DNA of 37,664 nucleotides, taken from positions 1 through 37,664 of the forward strand of contig CANQIE010000010.1 of the NCBI GenBank assembly GCA_947623935.1, read 5' to 3'. Under the pieces are notes generated by a model that was not told the DNA's origin, searched no databases, and was given only the letters and a program-made list of their open reading frames with translations. Both the position numbers and the translations under genes were made by a program. Source of the stretch: an uncultured Bacilli bacterium. GTDB lineage: Bacteria; Bacillota_I; Bacilli_A; RF39; UBA660. Below are positions 1-8,260 of this stretch, one piece after another; position 1 is the first letter of the stretch; each line of letters opens with the position of its first letter.

Positions 1-2
1 GA

Positions 3-944
3 ATCAATTTTATAAATGGAACAAGTAATCAAGCAAATGATAATTATATGATACATCCAGCCTTTACTTTTGGAGATAAAGAATTAACAGGAATGTGGTA
101 TGGAAAGTTTGAAACAAGTAGTAAAGAAGAATGTATCGCAACAAGTGGTTCAGTAAATACTGAATGTGATATAGAAACGTATACTCCGGAAATAAAACCA
201 AATGTAACTTCATGGAAAGGAATTCGAGTATCAACAGCTTTTGAAGTAAGTAGAAGAATGCAAACGATAAATTATAATATTTACGGATTTTCTAGTAGTC
301 AAACCAGTTATGATACCCATATGAGTAAGAATAGTGAATGGGGTGCAGTTGCCTACTTATCCCAAAGTCAATATGGAAAATATGGAAAAAATGAGCAAGA
401 AGTAACTGGAAATAGTTGCAGTAGTCACATGACAGGGGTTGCAGGATGTGGTGACACATATTCTTCAGAAAATGGACAAAAAACATCTACTACAGGAAAT
501 ATCACAGGGGTCTACGATATGAGCGGAGGAACTAATGAATATGTCATGGGTGTGCTAAATGATGGTACAGGAATGCCTATAAGTGGTAATAGTCCATCAT
601 CTAATTCAGGATTCAATGGAGTATTAAATAGCGGTGTTCCAGTATCTGGCGGAAGGGTGTTACCAGATGCTAAGTATTATGATTTATATACAAGTAGTAA
701 TACTAGTTCTGATATTGGAAGTTTATCTGCCACAGCATGTGAAAAAGGAATATGTTATGGACATGCTTTATCCGAAACCGGAGGATGGTATGGGGACTAT
801 TATCTTCTCGTAAGTTCTTCGAACCCGTGGTTCGTCCGTGGCGGCCAATATGCCGATGATTCGTATACTGGTGTTTTTGCGTCGCACCATAGCTCCGGTT
901 CCGCGGCTAGCATTGGTTCTTTCCGACTTGTCCTTATTCCATAA
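3..944 (+). CDS. 5'-truncated FGE-sulfatase/C-type-lectin-like surface protein; putative DGR target with C-terminal variable region
   Basis: Frame is open from base 3 (INFINGTSNQANDNYMIHPAFTFG...), so the listed ATG at 48 is probably internal. Contains TGNITGVYDMSGGTNEYVMG (FGE-like core) and ends NPWFVRGGQYADDSYTGVFASHHSSGSAASIGSFRLVLIP (RGG...FRLV ending typical of FGE/CLec-fold proteins and DGR variable proteins). Confidence 0.7.
   Translation: MNFINGTSNQANDNYMIHPAFTFGDKELTGMWYGKFETSSKEECIATSGSVNTECDIETYTPEIKPNVTSWKGIRVSTAFEVSRRMQTINYNIYGFSSSQTSYDTHMSKNSEWGAVAYLSQSQYGKYGKNEQEVTGNSCSSHMTGVAGCGDTYSSENGQKTSTTGNITGVYDMSGGTNEYVMGVLNDGTGMPISGNSPSSNSGFNGVLNSGVPVSGGRVLPDAKYYDLYTSSNTSSDIGSLSATACEKGICYGHALSETGGWYGDYYLLVSSSNPWFVRGGQYADDSYTGVFASHHSSGSAASIGSFRLVLIP
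801..943 (+). other. Putative DGR variable region (VR) at 3' end of target gene
   Basis: Hand count over 801-940: 72/140 G+C. Adenine in 821-940 is about 16/120. The preceding part of the gene is A-rich. Encodes the RGG...SFRLVL terminus. No TR copy seen in the window. Confidence 0.55.
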
Positions 945-954
945 AAAGTCATTT

Positions 955-981
955 AAGAAGAAAGAGATTTCTTCTTTTTTT
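955..981 (+). terminator. Hairpin AAGAAGAAA-GAGA-TTTCTTCTT followed by T-run: terminator and/or DGR target-site hairpin
   Basis: 9-bp perfect stem (955-963 / 968-976), tetraloop GAGA, T-tract; 10 nt after the stop codon. Confidence 0.6.
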
Positions 982-1020
982 GAGCAGTTTGTGGTATGAT
1001 AATGAAGAAGAGGTAAATGT

Positions 1021-3573
1021 ATGAAACGTAGTGAAGTAAATAGAAGCGACTTGTCGCCTATGATGCAACAATATATGAAAATAAAGGATCAGTATGAAGA
1101 TGCCATCCTCTTTTTTCGCTTAGGAGATTTTTATGAAATGTTTTTTGATGATGCGATTACGGCAAGTCACGAATTAGAACTTGCTTTAACTGGAAAACAA
1201 GCAGGCTTAAAGGAACGTGTTCCTATGTGTGGGGTACCACATCATGCTTATCAAATGTATTTGGATAAATTAATTGATAAAGGTTATAAAGTAGCAATTG
1301 CCGAACAATTAACGGATCCTAAAGAAACACAAGGAATGGTCGAACGTGATGTTATTCAAGTCGTTACTAAAGGAACTAGACTTGATGCTGTTTTAAATGA
1401 AAAAGATTATAATTTTATTGGAAACATTTATGATTTTGAATACTGTTATGGACTGGCTTATACCGATATTTCAACGGGACAATTTTATACATTATTACTG
1501 GATTGCGATACTTCTAAATTGATTAATGAAATTGTTAATCGTAATATTAAAGAACTAATTGTTAATAGTAAAATAGATCGGGGAATTGTTAAAACTCTAA
1601 GAGATAATTATCAAGTACTAGTTACGATTACGGATGGAGTTTACGAAGAAGAGGGTTACAATTTCTTATGGAAATCCTTAGAAGATGTAAGACTTATTAC
1701 TACCGTACGACATTTGCTTTGTTATTTGATGGAGACCAAAAAAGGAGATCTTACCCATTTACAACCGGTTGAAGAAGTTAATACAAAGAAGTATTTACGT
1801 TTCGATATGCATACGAAGAAGAATCTAGAACTTACAGAAACCATTCGCCTACATGAGCGAACCTATTCTTTATTGTGGCTTCTTGATAAGACCAAAACCG
1901 CCATGGGAAGCAGATATCTTCGTATGAATATTGAAAACCCTTTAGTAGACAAAAAAGAAATTGAACGAAGATATGACATTATTGAAAATTTACTCAACCA
2001 ATTTATATTAAAAGGAGAGTTATCAGAAGAATTATCTTATGTATACGACCTTGAACGCTTATCTTCTCGTATTAGTTATGGAAACTTAAATGCTAGAGAC
2101 TTAATTCAGTTAAAGAATTCACTATTTCATCTACCTAATATTAAACGAATACTAGAAGAATTAAATTATGATAAGCAAATAGAGACTTTAGAAGAACTTT
2201 ATCAATTGTTAGATAAAAGTATTAATGAAGATGCTCCTGTTACCTTAAAAGAAGGTTCATTAATAAAAAAAGGATATAGTGAAGAATTAGATAATATAAG
2301 AAATATTCGAAGTGGAAGTAAAGACTTTATTCTACAAATTGAACAAGATGAAAAAGAAAAGACCGGTATTAAAAACTTAAAAGTAGGGTACAATCGTGTT
2401 TTTGGATACTATATCGAAGTAAGTAAAGGAAGTATCCCACTTATTAAAGAAGAATTTGGTTATGAACGTAAACAAACTTTAGCGAATTGCGAACGTTTTA
2501 TTACGCCTTTGTTAAAAGAAAAAGAAAATATTATTCTAGGAGCAGAAGAAAAGATTATTGAACTCGAATATCAACTCTTTATGGAGATAAGAGATAAAGT
2601 TAAGACGTATATTGGAAAGATTCAACGAATTAGTAAAGTGATTGCCGAAGTCGATATGATGTCTTCCCTTGCAACGGTTGCAGAGGAAAATGCTTTTGTG
2701 CGACCTACGATTACTTCCGATAACGTTATTAAAATCACGGAAGGACGTCATCCCGTTGTAGAAAAAGTAAATCGTGAAAATTATGTGCCAAACGATGTCA
2801 TGATGGGAAAAGATACCAATATCTTATTGATTACGGGTCCTAATATGGCTGGTAAATCTACTTATATGAGACAAGTTGCTATTATAGTGATCTTAGCACA
2901 AATGGGATCTTTTGTTCCATGTAAAAGTTGTACGATTCCGATCTTTGATGCTATTTTTACAAGAATTGGTGCGAGTGACGACTTAGTCAGTGGCGAAAGT
3001 ACCTTCATGGTCGAGATGAAAGAAGCGAATTATGCCTTATCAGAAGCAACCGAACATAGTCTTATTCTTTTTGATGAATTAGGAAGAGGTACGGCAACCT
3101 ATGACGGAATGAGTCTTGCTCAAGCGATTTTGGAATACATTCACGATAAGATTAAAGCGAAGACGTTATTTTCAACGCATTACCATGAGTTAACCATGCT
3201 TGCAAATGATCTACCAAATCTAAGAAATGTTCATGTTTCAGCGATCGAAGAGGATGGAAAAATCACGTTCTTACATAAAATTAAAAATGGTTCGGTCGAT
3301 AAGAGCTATGGTATCCATGTGGCAAGTCTTGCGAAACTTCCTAAAAGCCTAATTGAACGTGCCGAAGAAATACTTGATGTGTACGAACATCAAAACAAAA
3401 AAGAAACAACCTTCATGCAGACTTCACTATTCTCTAATTTCGATACCGAAGAAAAAGAAGAAGTAAATCCGATCGAAGAGAAATTAAAGGAGTTAAAACC
3501 ACTTGAAATGACGCCAATGGAAGCCTTAAATACCTTATATGAATTAGTGAATGAAGTAAATAAGAAAAAATAA
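1021..3573 (+). CDS. mutS: DNA mismatch repair protein MutS
   Basis: MutS N-terminus (SPMMQQYMKIKDQYEDAILFFRLGDFYEMFFDDA), Walker A TGPNMAGKSTYMRQ, FDELGRGTATYDGMSLA, STHYHELT. Confidence 0.97.
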   Translation: MKRSEVNRSDLSPMMQQYMKIKDQYEDAILFFRLGDFYEMFFDDAITASHELELALTGKQAGLKERVPMCGVPHHAYQMYLDKLIDKGYKVAIAEQLTDPKETQGMVERDVIQVVTKGTRLDAVLNEKDYNFIGNIYDFEYCYGLAYTDISTGQFYTLLLDCDTSKLINEIVNRNIKELIVNSKIDRGIVKTLRDNYQVLVTITDGVYEEEGYNFLWKSLEDVRLITTVRHLLCYLMETKKGDLTHLQPVEEVNTKKYLRFDMHTKKNLELTETIRLHERTYSLLWLLDKTKTAMGSRYLRMNIENPLVDKKEIERRYDIIENLLNQFILKGELSEELSYVYDLERLSSRISYGNLNARDLIQLKNSLFHLPNIKRILEELNYDKQIETLEELYQLLDKSINEDAPVTLKEGSLIKKGYSEELDNIRNIRSGSKDFILQIEQDEKEKTGIKNLKVGYNRVFGYYIEVSKGSIPLIKEEFGYERKQTLANCERFITPLLKEKENIILGAEEKIIELEYQLFMEIRDKVKTYIGKIQRISKVIAEVDMMSSLATVAEENAFVRPTITSDNVIKITEGRHPVVEKVNRENYVPNDVMMGKDTNILLITGPNMAGKSTYMRQVAIIVILAQMGSFVPCKSCTIPIFDAIFTRIGASDDLVSGESTFMVEMKEANYALSEATEHSLILFDELGRGTATYDGMSLAQAILEYIHDKIKAKTLFSTHYHELTMLANDLPNLRNVHVSAIEEDGKITFLHKIKNGSVDKSYGIHVASLAKLPKSLIERAEEILDVYEHQNKKETTFMQTSLFSNFDTEEKEEVNPIEEKLKELKPLEMTPMEALNTLYELVNEVNKKK

Positions 3574-3623
3574 ATAAAAAAGTTACAAAGTATGATAAAA
3601 TAAAAAATAGGTTGGTGATAAAG

Positions 3624-4034
3624 ATGAAAAATCGAAGTGAACTAAGAGAAATCATAATGAAAGTAATCTATCAAGTGTATATTTATGAGAAATCAAACTT
3701 AGAATATGATTATCATACCTTGATTAAAGAACTTTTAGAAGTTGATAACGATTTTGTAACTTCTTCCGTGGAAGGAATTATTAAAAATCAAAAAGAGATT
3801 ACCGCTTTAGCTAATAAATATTTAGATGGTTGGAAAATGGATCGACTCAATAAAGTAGATCAAGCGATTATTTCTCTTGGTATCTATGAACTTAAATATA
3901 CGGATACGCCTTCGATTGTAGCCATTAATGAAGCGATTGAGTTATCGAAACGTTACAGTGATGAAAAGGTAACCAAGATGATCAATGCGGTGTTAGATGG
4001 CATTTATCACAGTGAGGAAGAGCATGAAGGATAA
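3624..4034 (+). CDS. nusB: Transcription antitermination factor NusB
   Basis: NusB fold sequence (RSELREIIMKVIYQVY...DRLNKVDQAIISLGIYELKYTDTPSIVAINEAIELSKRYSDEKVTKMINAVLDGI). ATG at 3624 preferred over the listed TTG at 3612. Confidence 0.93.
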   Translation: MKNRSELREIIMKVIYQVYIYEKSNLEYDYHTLIKELLEVDNDFVTSSVEGIIKNQKEITALANKYLDGWKMDRLNKVDQAIISLGIYELKYTDTPSIVAINEAIELSKRYSDEKVTKMINAVLDGIYHSEEEHEG

Positions 4035-5346
4035 ATATATAACCGTCACTCAATTAACGAAATATATCAAGTTTAAAATCGATAATGATGAGAATTTAAA
4101 TGAAATCTTTTTACGAGGTGAAATATCGAATTTTAAAGCCCATACGAGAGGGCATTACTATTTTACTTTGAAAGATGAAAATGCCAGGATTAACGCTGTT
4201 ATGTTTGCCTCTTCCGTAAATAAATGTAAGTTCCTTCCACAAGATGGTATGAAAGTTTTAGTGACCGGAAAAGTAAGTGTCTATGAAGCCAATGGCGGAT
4301 ATCAAATTTATGTTAATAGTATGATTGAAGATGGAGTAGGGAACCTTTATATTGCTTTTGAACAATTAAAAGAAAAACTTGCTAAAGAAGGATTGTTTGA
4401 TCCGGCTAAGAAAAAGCCGATTCCTAAATATCCTGAATTAATTGGTATTATTACCGCTCCCACAGGGGCAGCGATTAGAGATATGTTATCGACTTTAGCA
4501 AGAAGATTTCCCCTTGCTCGAACCATTTTGTTTCCATCCCTTGTACAAGGAGCTGAAGCAGCAGGTGATATTGTTAAACAAATCAAAAAAGCAAGTACAT
4601 ATCCCCTTGATTTATTGATTGTAGGAAGAGGTGGCGGTTCCATCGAAGACATGTGGTGCTTTAATGATGAAAATGTGGCAAGAGCTCTATATGATTGTCC
4701 TATTCCCACCATTAGTGCGGTCGGTCATGAAATCGATTTTACGATTGCTGATTTTGTTGCCGATTTAAGAGCACCAACACCAACGGGTGCTATGGAAATG
4801 GGCGTTCCCAATAAACAAGATGTATTGATTTTAATTAAACAATTAAAAATGCGTTCGGAAAAGAATATGTTACATCAATTAGAAGTGAAAAGAGAACGAC
4901 TCGATCAAATAGCTTCTCGCTATGTTTTAAAAAATCCTTTGAGTATGTACGAAGCCAAAGAAGAGAAGTTCGATAGGCTTTTGGATCAATTGCAATTTTC
5001 GATTTCCGGTTTATTGGAACGAAATCGAAAACGTTTAGAGCAGAGTAGTAAGCATTATTTCTTTTTACATCCTGAAAAAATCTACGATGAAAAACAACGA
5101 CAACTAGAAAATGTGGTGTTAGCTTTAAAAAAACAAGTTACCATTTCGATGCAAAATTATGTGAATCCTTATAACCAGCTTTTATCAAAGTTAGATGCCT
5201 TAAATCCACTACTTACGATGAAGCGAGGTTATGCCATTGTAAGATGTAACGATAAAGTCATCTCTTCTTCTAAAAAATTAAAAGAAAATGATTTATTAAA
5301 GATAACTTTTAATGATGGAATTATTACTTCAAAGGTGGTGAAATAA
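4024..5346 (+). CDS. xseA: Exodeoxyribonuclease VII large subunit
   Basis: ITVTQLTKYIKFKIDNDENLNEIFLRGEISNFKAHTRGHYYFTLKDENARINAVMF; RGGGSIEDMWCFNDE; AVGHEIDFTIADFVADLRAPTPTGA. Start at ATG 4024, overlapping the nusB 3' end. Confidence 0.96.
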   Translation: MKDKYITVTQLTKYIKFKIDNDENLNEIFLRGEISNFKAHTRGHYYFTLKDENARINAVMFASSVNKCKFLPQDGMKVLVTGKVSVYEANGGYQIYVNSMIEDGVGNLYIAFEQLKEKLAKEGLFDPAKKKPIPKYPELIGIITAPTGAAIRDMLSTLARRFPLARTILFPSLVQGAEAAGDIVKQIKKASTYPLDLLIVGRGGGSIEDMWCFNDENVARALYDCPIPTISAVGHEIDFTIADFVADLRAPTPTGAMEMGVPNKQDVLILIKQLKMRSEKNMLHQLEVKRERLDQIASRYVLKNPLSMYEAKEEKFDRLLDQLQFSISGLLERNRKRLEQSSKHYFFLHPEKIYDEKQRQLENVVLALKKQVTISMQNYVNPYNQLLSKLDALNPLLTMKRGYAIVRCNDKVISSSKKLKENDLLKITFNDGIITSKVVK

Positions 5347-5537
5347 TGGCATTATATACAACTAGACCTGGATTATCGGATGAAAATAGTAAACGTTATT
5401 ATGAACTCAACCAAGAAATTATGGAATTACAACAGAAACTTAATCTCTTAAGTGATGATGACAAAGAAATGAAACGTAAAATCCAAGATGAAATACAAAA
5501 AAAGCTGATGGAACAAGTAAGTTTAACCATGAAATAG
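5346..5537 (+). CDS. Small conserved-looking hypothetical protein between xseA and xseB (63 aa)
   Basis: Start codon overlaps the xseA stop codon; co-directional; charged helical sequence MALYTTRPGLSDENSKRYYELNQEIMELQQKLNLL. Confidence 0.65.
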   Translation: MALYTTRPGLSDENSKRYYELNQEIMELQQKLNLLSDDDKEMKRKIQDEIQKKLMEQVSLTMK

Positions 5538-5545
5538 GAGGATAA

Positions 5546-5782
5546 ATGATGAAAGAGAAAGAAAAAGAATTAACTTTTGAAGAAAATCTAGAAAAATTAG
5601 AATCGATTGTAAAAGATTTAGAAAGTGGTAACACGCCTTTAGATGAAGCGATTGATAAGTTTAACGAAGCCATTAAAATTGCTAAACTTTGCGATGACAA
5701 ATTAAAGAAAGCCGAAAAAGCCGTTAGTCAAATCTTAAAAGAAGATGGAACACTTGAAGACTTTAAACCAGAAGTAGAATAA
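5546..5782 (+). CDS. xseB: Exodeoxyribonuclease VII small subunit
   Basis: LTFEENLEKLESIVKDLESGNTPLDEAIDKFNEAIKIAKLCDDKLKKAEKAVSQIL; preceded by AGGAGG; follows xseA. Confidence 0.95.
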   Translation: MMKEKEKELTFEENLEKLESIVKDLESGNTPLDEAIDKFNEAIKIAKLCDDKLKKAEKAVSQILKEDGTLEDFKPEVE

Positions 5783-5788
5783 AAAAAC

Positions 5789-5815
5789 GAGAGACCAAGG
5801 TCTCTCTTTAATTTT
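5789..5815. terminator. Bidirectional terminator between xseB and spoIVB
   Basis: GAGAGAC-CAAG-GTCTCTC stem flanked by A-run and T-run between convergent genes. Confidence 0.75.
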
Positions 5816-6794
5816 CTCCTTCTTCTAGCATGGTCGTAATAAAAATACCATATCCTTTTTTAGCATCATTTACAATAACATGAGTTACGGCTCCAATTAA
5901 TTTTCCATCTTGAATAATAGGACTACCACTCATTCCTTGAATGATACCTCCTGTTTCTTTTAACAAACGTTCATCGGTTATTTCAAATAAGATATTTTTG
6001 GTCTCATTTTCCTTGTCTACTTTTAAGATATTGATTTTAAATTCTTCTACGGTATGGTCATGAATAACCGTACGTATAGTAGCCTCTTTTACTTGAACAT
6101 CGTCGGGGTCACCCACCTCGATCGCGTCATTTTCATCGAACTTACTTCCATACGTACCAAAGATTCCAGAAGATTCGTTTTCTTTGATATTACCATAGAT
6201 TTCATCTTTAAAAAATTGGGCTGTTTTCTCACCAGGTGAACCTCGTTCACTTTTATCGATTCCAACGACTTCGGATTTAAAAATTTTACCATCTTTAATT
6301 TCAATTTTGGTTAACGTATTTTTATCGACGATTTCGTGTCCTAGAGCTCCATAAATTTGAGTTCCAGGATCGATATAAGTAAGCGTTCCCACACCAGTAA
6401 TTTGATCTTTTACAAAAAGACCTGTTTTATAGACGTCATTTTGGTCTTTCACTAAGGTAAGTTCCGTTTGTTTTTCCTCGTTATCTCTTAGGAAAGTAAG
6501 GACTACTTTATTATTTTGAACTTCCTTATTAATCGCTTCGACCATTTGATTGATGGTATTTACTTCCGTACTATTAATTTTGGTAATTCGGTCTCCTAAT
6601 TGAAGTCCTGAATTACTTCCGATATATTCATTATTTACTTTGTAAAAACCTACCACTAAAACGCCTTTTGAATTTAATTCAATACCGATGTTTTCGCCTC
6701 CTGGAATAATTTTATTAGAGTAGGCAAAGATGGTTGAAGGATAAAGTAAGACCGCTAGGGTAATGAGAAAATGTAGTATGTGATGTTTTTTCAT
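5808..6794 (-). CDS. spoIVB: SpoIVB peptidase (S55 family), PDZ-containing stage IV sporulation protein
   Basis: Signal/TM N-terminus, PDZ (GLQLGDRITKINSTEVNTINQMVEAI), catalytic GGIIQGMSGSPIIQDGKLIGAVTHV. Start revised to 6794, with AAGGAG upstream (the listed ORF start at 6947 is too long). Confidence 0.9.
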   Translation of the reverse strand: MKKHHILHFLITLAVLLYPSTIFAYSNKIIPGGENIGIELNSKGVLVVGFYKVNNEYIGSNSGLQLGDRITKINSTEVNTINQMVEAINKEVQNNKVVLTFLRDNEEKQTELTLVKDQNDVYKTGLFVKDQITGVGTLTYIDPGTQIYGALGHEIVDKNTLTKIEIKDGKIFKSEVVGIDKSERGSPGEKTAQFFKDEIYGNIKENESSGIFGTYGSKFDENDAIEVGDPDDVQVKEATIRTVIHDHTVEEFKINILKVDKENETKNILFEITDERLLKETGGIIQGMSGSPIIQDGKLIGAVTHVIVNDAKKGYGIFITTMLEEGEN

Positions 6795-6823
6795 CAATCT
6801 CAACTCCTTACAGACTACATTAT

Positions 6824-6830
6824 TAGTATG
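6824..6830 (-). promoter_or_regulatory. CATACTA -10-like element upstream of spoIVB, resembling sigma-F/G -10
   Basis: Minus strand CATACTA about 30 nt upstream of the spoIVB start; no convincing -35 recognised. Confidence 0.3.
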
Positions 6831-7015
6831 TTTTAATTTTTTTAAATCACTAGTATTAATGTTTTCCAGTATTGGAAATTTTAGGAAAAATAGTATAATT
6901 TTTTTTAATTTGGAAATACTAAAGATGTCTATCTTTATTTTTTTCATTTTTTAAAAAGATATTCTAGGTTTTTTTTAAAAAATATGGTATCCTTATAATA
7001 AGGAGTGAATGTAAA

Positions 7016-7621
7016 ATGAATGAATTTGATTCAAATGGGATGAATCCGAATCCAACAAATAGTATGGAACCTGTGATGATTCCTGATAATGAAGTAGAAG
7101 TAAATCAAGAACTAGGTATGGAAGATGTTGCTCCTACTGTAAATCCTACACCTATTAATCCAGAACCGGTTGCATCCGTTGCTCCAGCATCTAGTATTGC
7201 TCAACCTCAACCTGAACCAGCACCTGCACCCGTTCAAATGGAAAATACCTATCAACCGGAAGTAGTACCTGTTATGGCACCAGTGGAAGCGTTAAAAGAA
7301 GATATGATGCAACCACAAAGTCAAAATGCATATTTTGATGAGAATACGGAACAACCTAGACGAAAAAGACATGTTTTTAGAACTATTTTTAATATCGTGT
7401 TTACCTTAGTTGTTTTAACCATTCTTGCCAATGCTATCCTTGCTGTTGTAAACTTTAACCAATTAGTCAATGAAAAAGCACCATATCTCTTCACAACGAG
7501 CGAAGTTAAGACAGAAGATGGTAATACTTATCACACTTATCCTCAAGCTTTATTTAAAATTGTTCATACTACTACAGAAATGAATGAAACTTGGTCATTG
7601 AAACCGTTTTTTATGAATTAG
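7016..7621 (+). CDS. Hypothetical single-pass membrane protein with Pro/Glu-rich N-terminal region
   Basis: RBS AAGGAG at about -12; low-complexity P/E/V-rich N-terminus (PNPTNSMEPVMIPDNEVEV...PEPAPAPVQ), one hydrophobic helix TIFNIVFTLVVLTILANAILAVV, short C-terminal domain. Confidence 0.75.
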   Translation: MNEFDSNGMNPNPTNSMEPVMIPDNEVEVNQELGMEDVAPTVNPTPINPEPVASVAPASSIAQPQPEPAPAPVQMENTYQPEVVPVMAPVEALKEDMMQPQSQNAYFDENTEQPRRKRHVFRTIFNIVFTLVVLTILANAILAVVNFNQLVNEKAPYLFTTSEVKTEDGNTYHTYPQALFKIVHTTTEMNETWSLKPFFMN

Positions 7622-7631
7622 GAGTTAGATT

Positions 7632-8051
7632 ATGTTAAAAGAATTTAAAGATTTTATATCACGTGGAAACGTCATAGATTTAGCTGTCGGTGTCATTGTT
7701 GGAGGAGCCTTTAGTAAAATTGTTACTTCGATTGTAAATGATATTTTGATGCCTATCTTAGGAATTATTTTAGGAGGAATCGATTTTACTTCTTTAACTA
7801 TCAATATTGGCGATACAAGGATCATGTATGGAAACTTTATTCAAAATGTAGTTGATTTCTTAATCGTTGCTTTCTGCATCTTCATCTTTGTTAAAATGAC
7901 CAATCGTCTTTTCCATCATAAAAAGGAAGAAGCTAAAGAAGAAGTAGTTAAAAGTGATGAAGTGATACTTCTAGAAGAAATAAGAGATCTTTTAAAAGAA
8001 GATAAAAAAACAGTAAAAAGACAAACAAAAAGAGTTAATGCGAAAAATTAA
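7632..8051 (+). CDS. mscL: Large-conductance mechanosensitive channel MscL
   Basis: MLKEFKDFISRGNVIDLAVGVIVGGAFSKIVTSIVNDILMPILGIILGGIDFTSL...GNFIQNVVDFLIVAFCIFIFVKMTNR. Confidence 0.95.
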   Translation: MLKEFKDFISRGNVIDLAVGVIVGGAFSKIVTSIVNDILMPILGIILGGIDFTSLTINIGDTRIMYGNFIQNVVDFLIVAFCIFIFVKMTNRLFHHKKEEAKEEVVKSDEVILLEEIRDLLKEDKKTVKRQTKRVNAKN

Positions 8052-8063
8052 CTCTTTTTTTTA
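8027..8063. terminator. Bidirectional terminator overlapping the mscL 3' end
   Basis: AAAAAGAGTTAAT-GCGAAAA-ATTAACTCTTTTT, 13-bp stem, T-tract. Confidence 0.8.
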
Positions 8064-8153
8064 TAGGAAATAAGCAACAACCATTGCTAGGAAAGAAAAT
8101 ATCATAGCAACAGCCAATACTATGGATACAATCTTAATTGTTTTTTTATTCAT
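8061..8153 (-). CDS. 30-aa single-TM small protein (not in the supplied ORF track)
   Basis: Manual translation: MNKKTIKIVSIVLAVAMIFSFLAMVVAYFL*; AGAGGTG upstream of the ATG; ends at the shared mscL terminator. Confidence 0.6.
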   Translation of the reverse strand: MNKKTIKIVSIVLAVAMIFSFLAMVVAYFL

Positions 8154-8260
8154 GTTTACACCTCTATTCAATTATATAAAAGATTTTACTAAAAGTAAAA
8201 TAAAACTTGTACATAAATTTCTTTTTTTCATCATACGCTTTAATGGGTGAAAAATAGTAC

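Noticed and set aside
1021-3623. Missing mutL next to mutS as evidence of an unusual repair system
   Set aside because: mutL can be elsewhere; the window alone cannot support absence.
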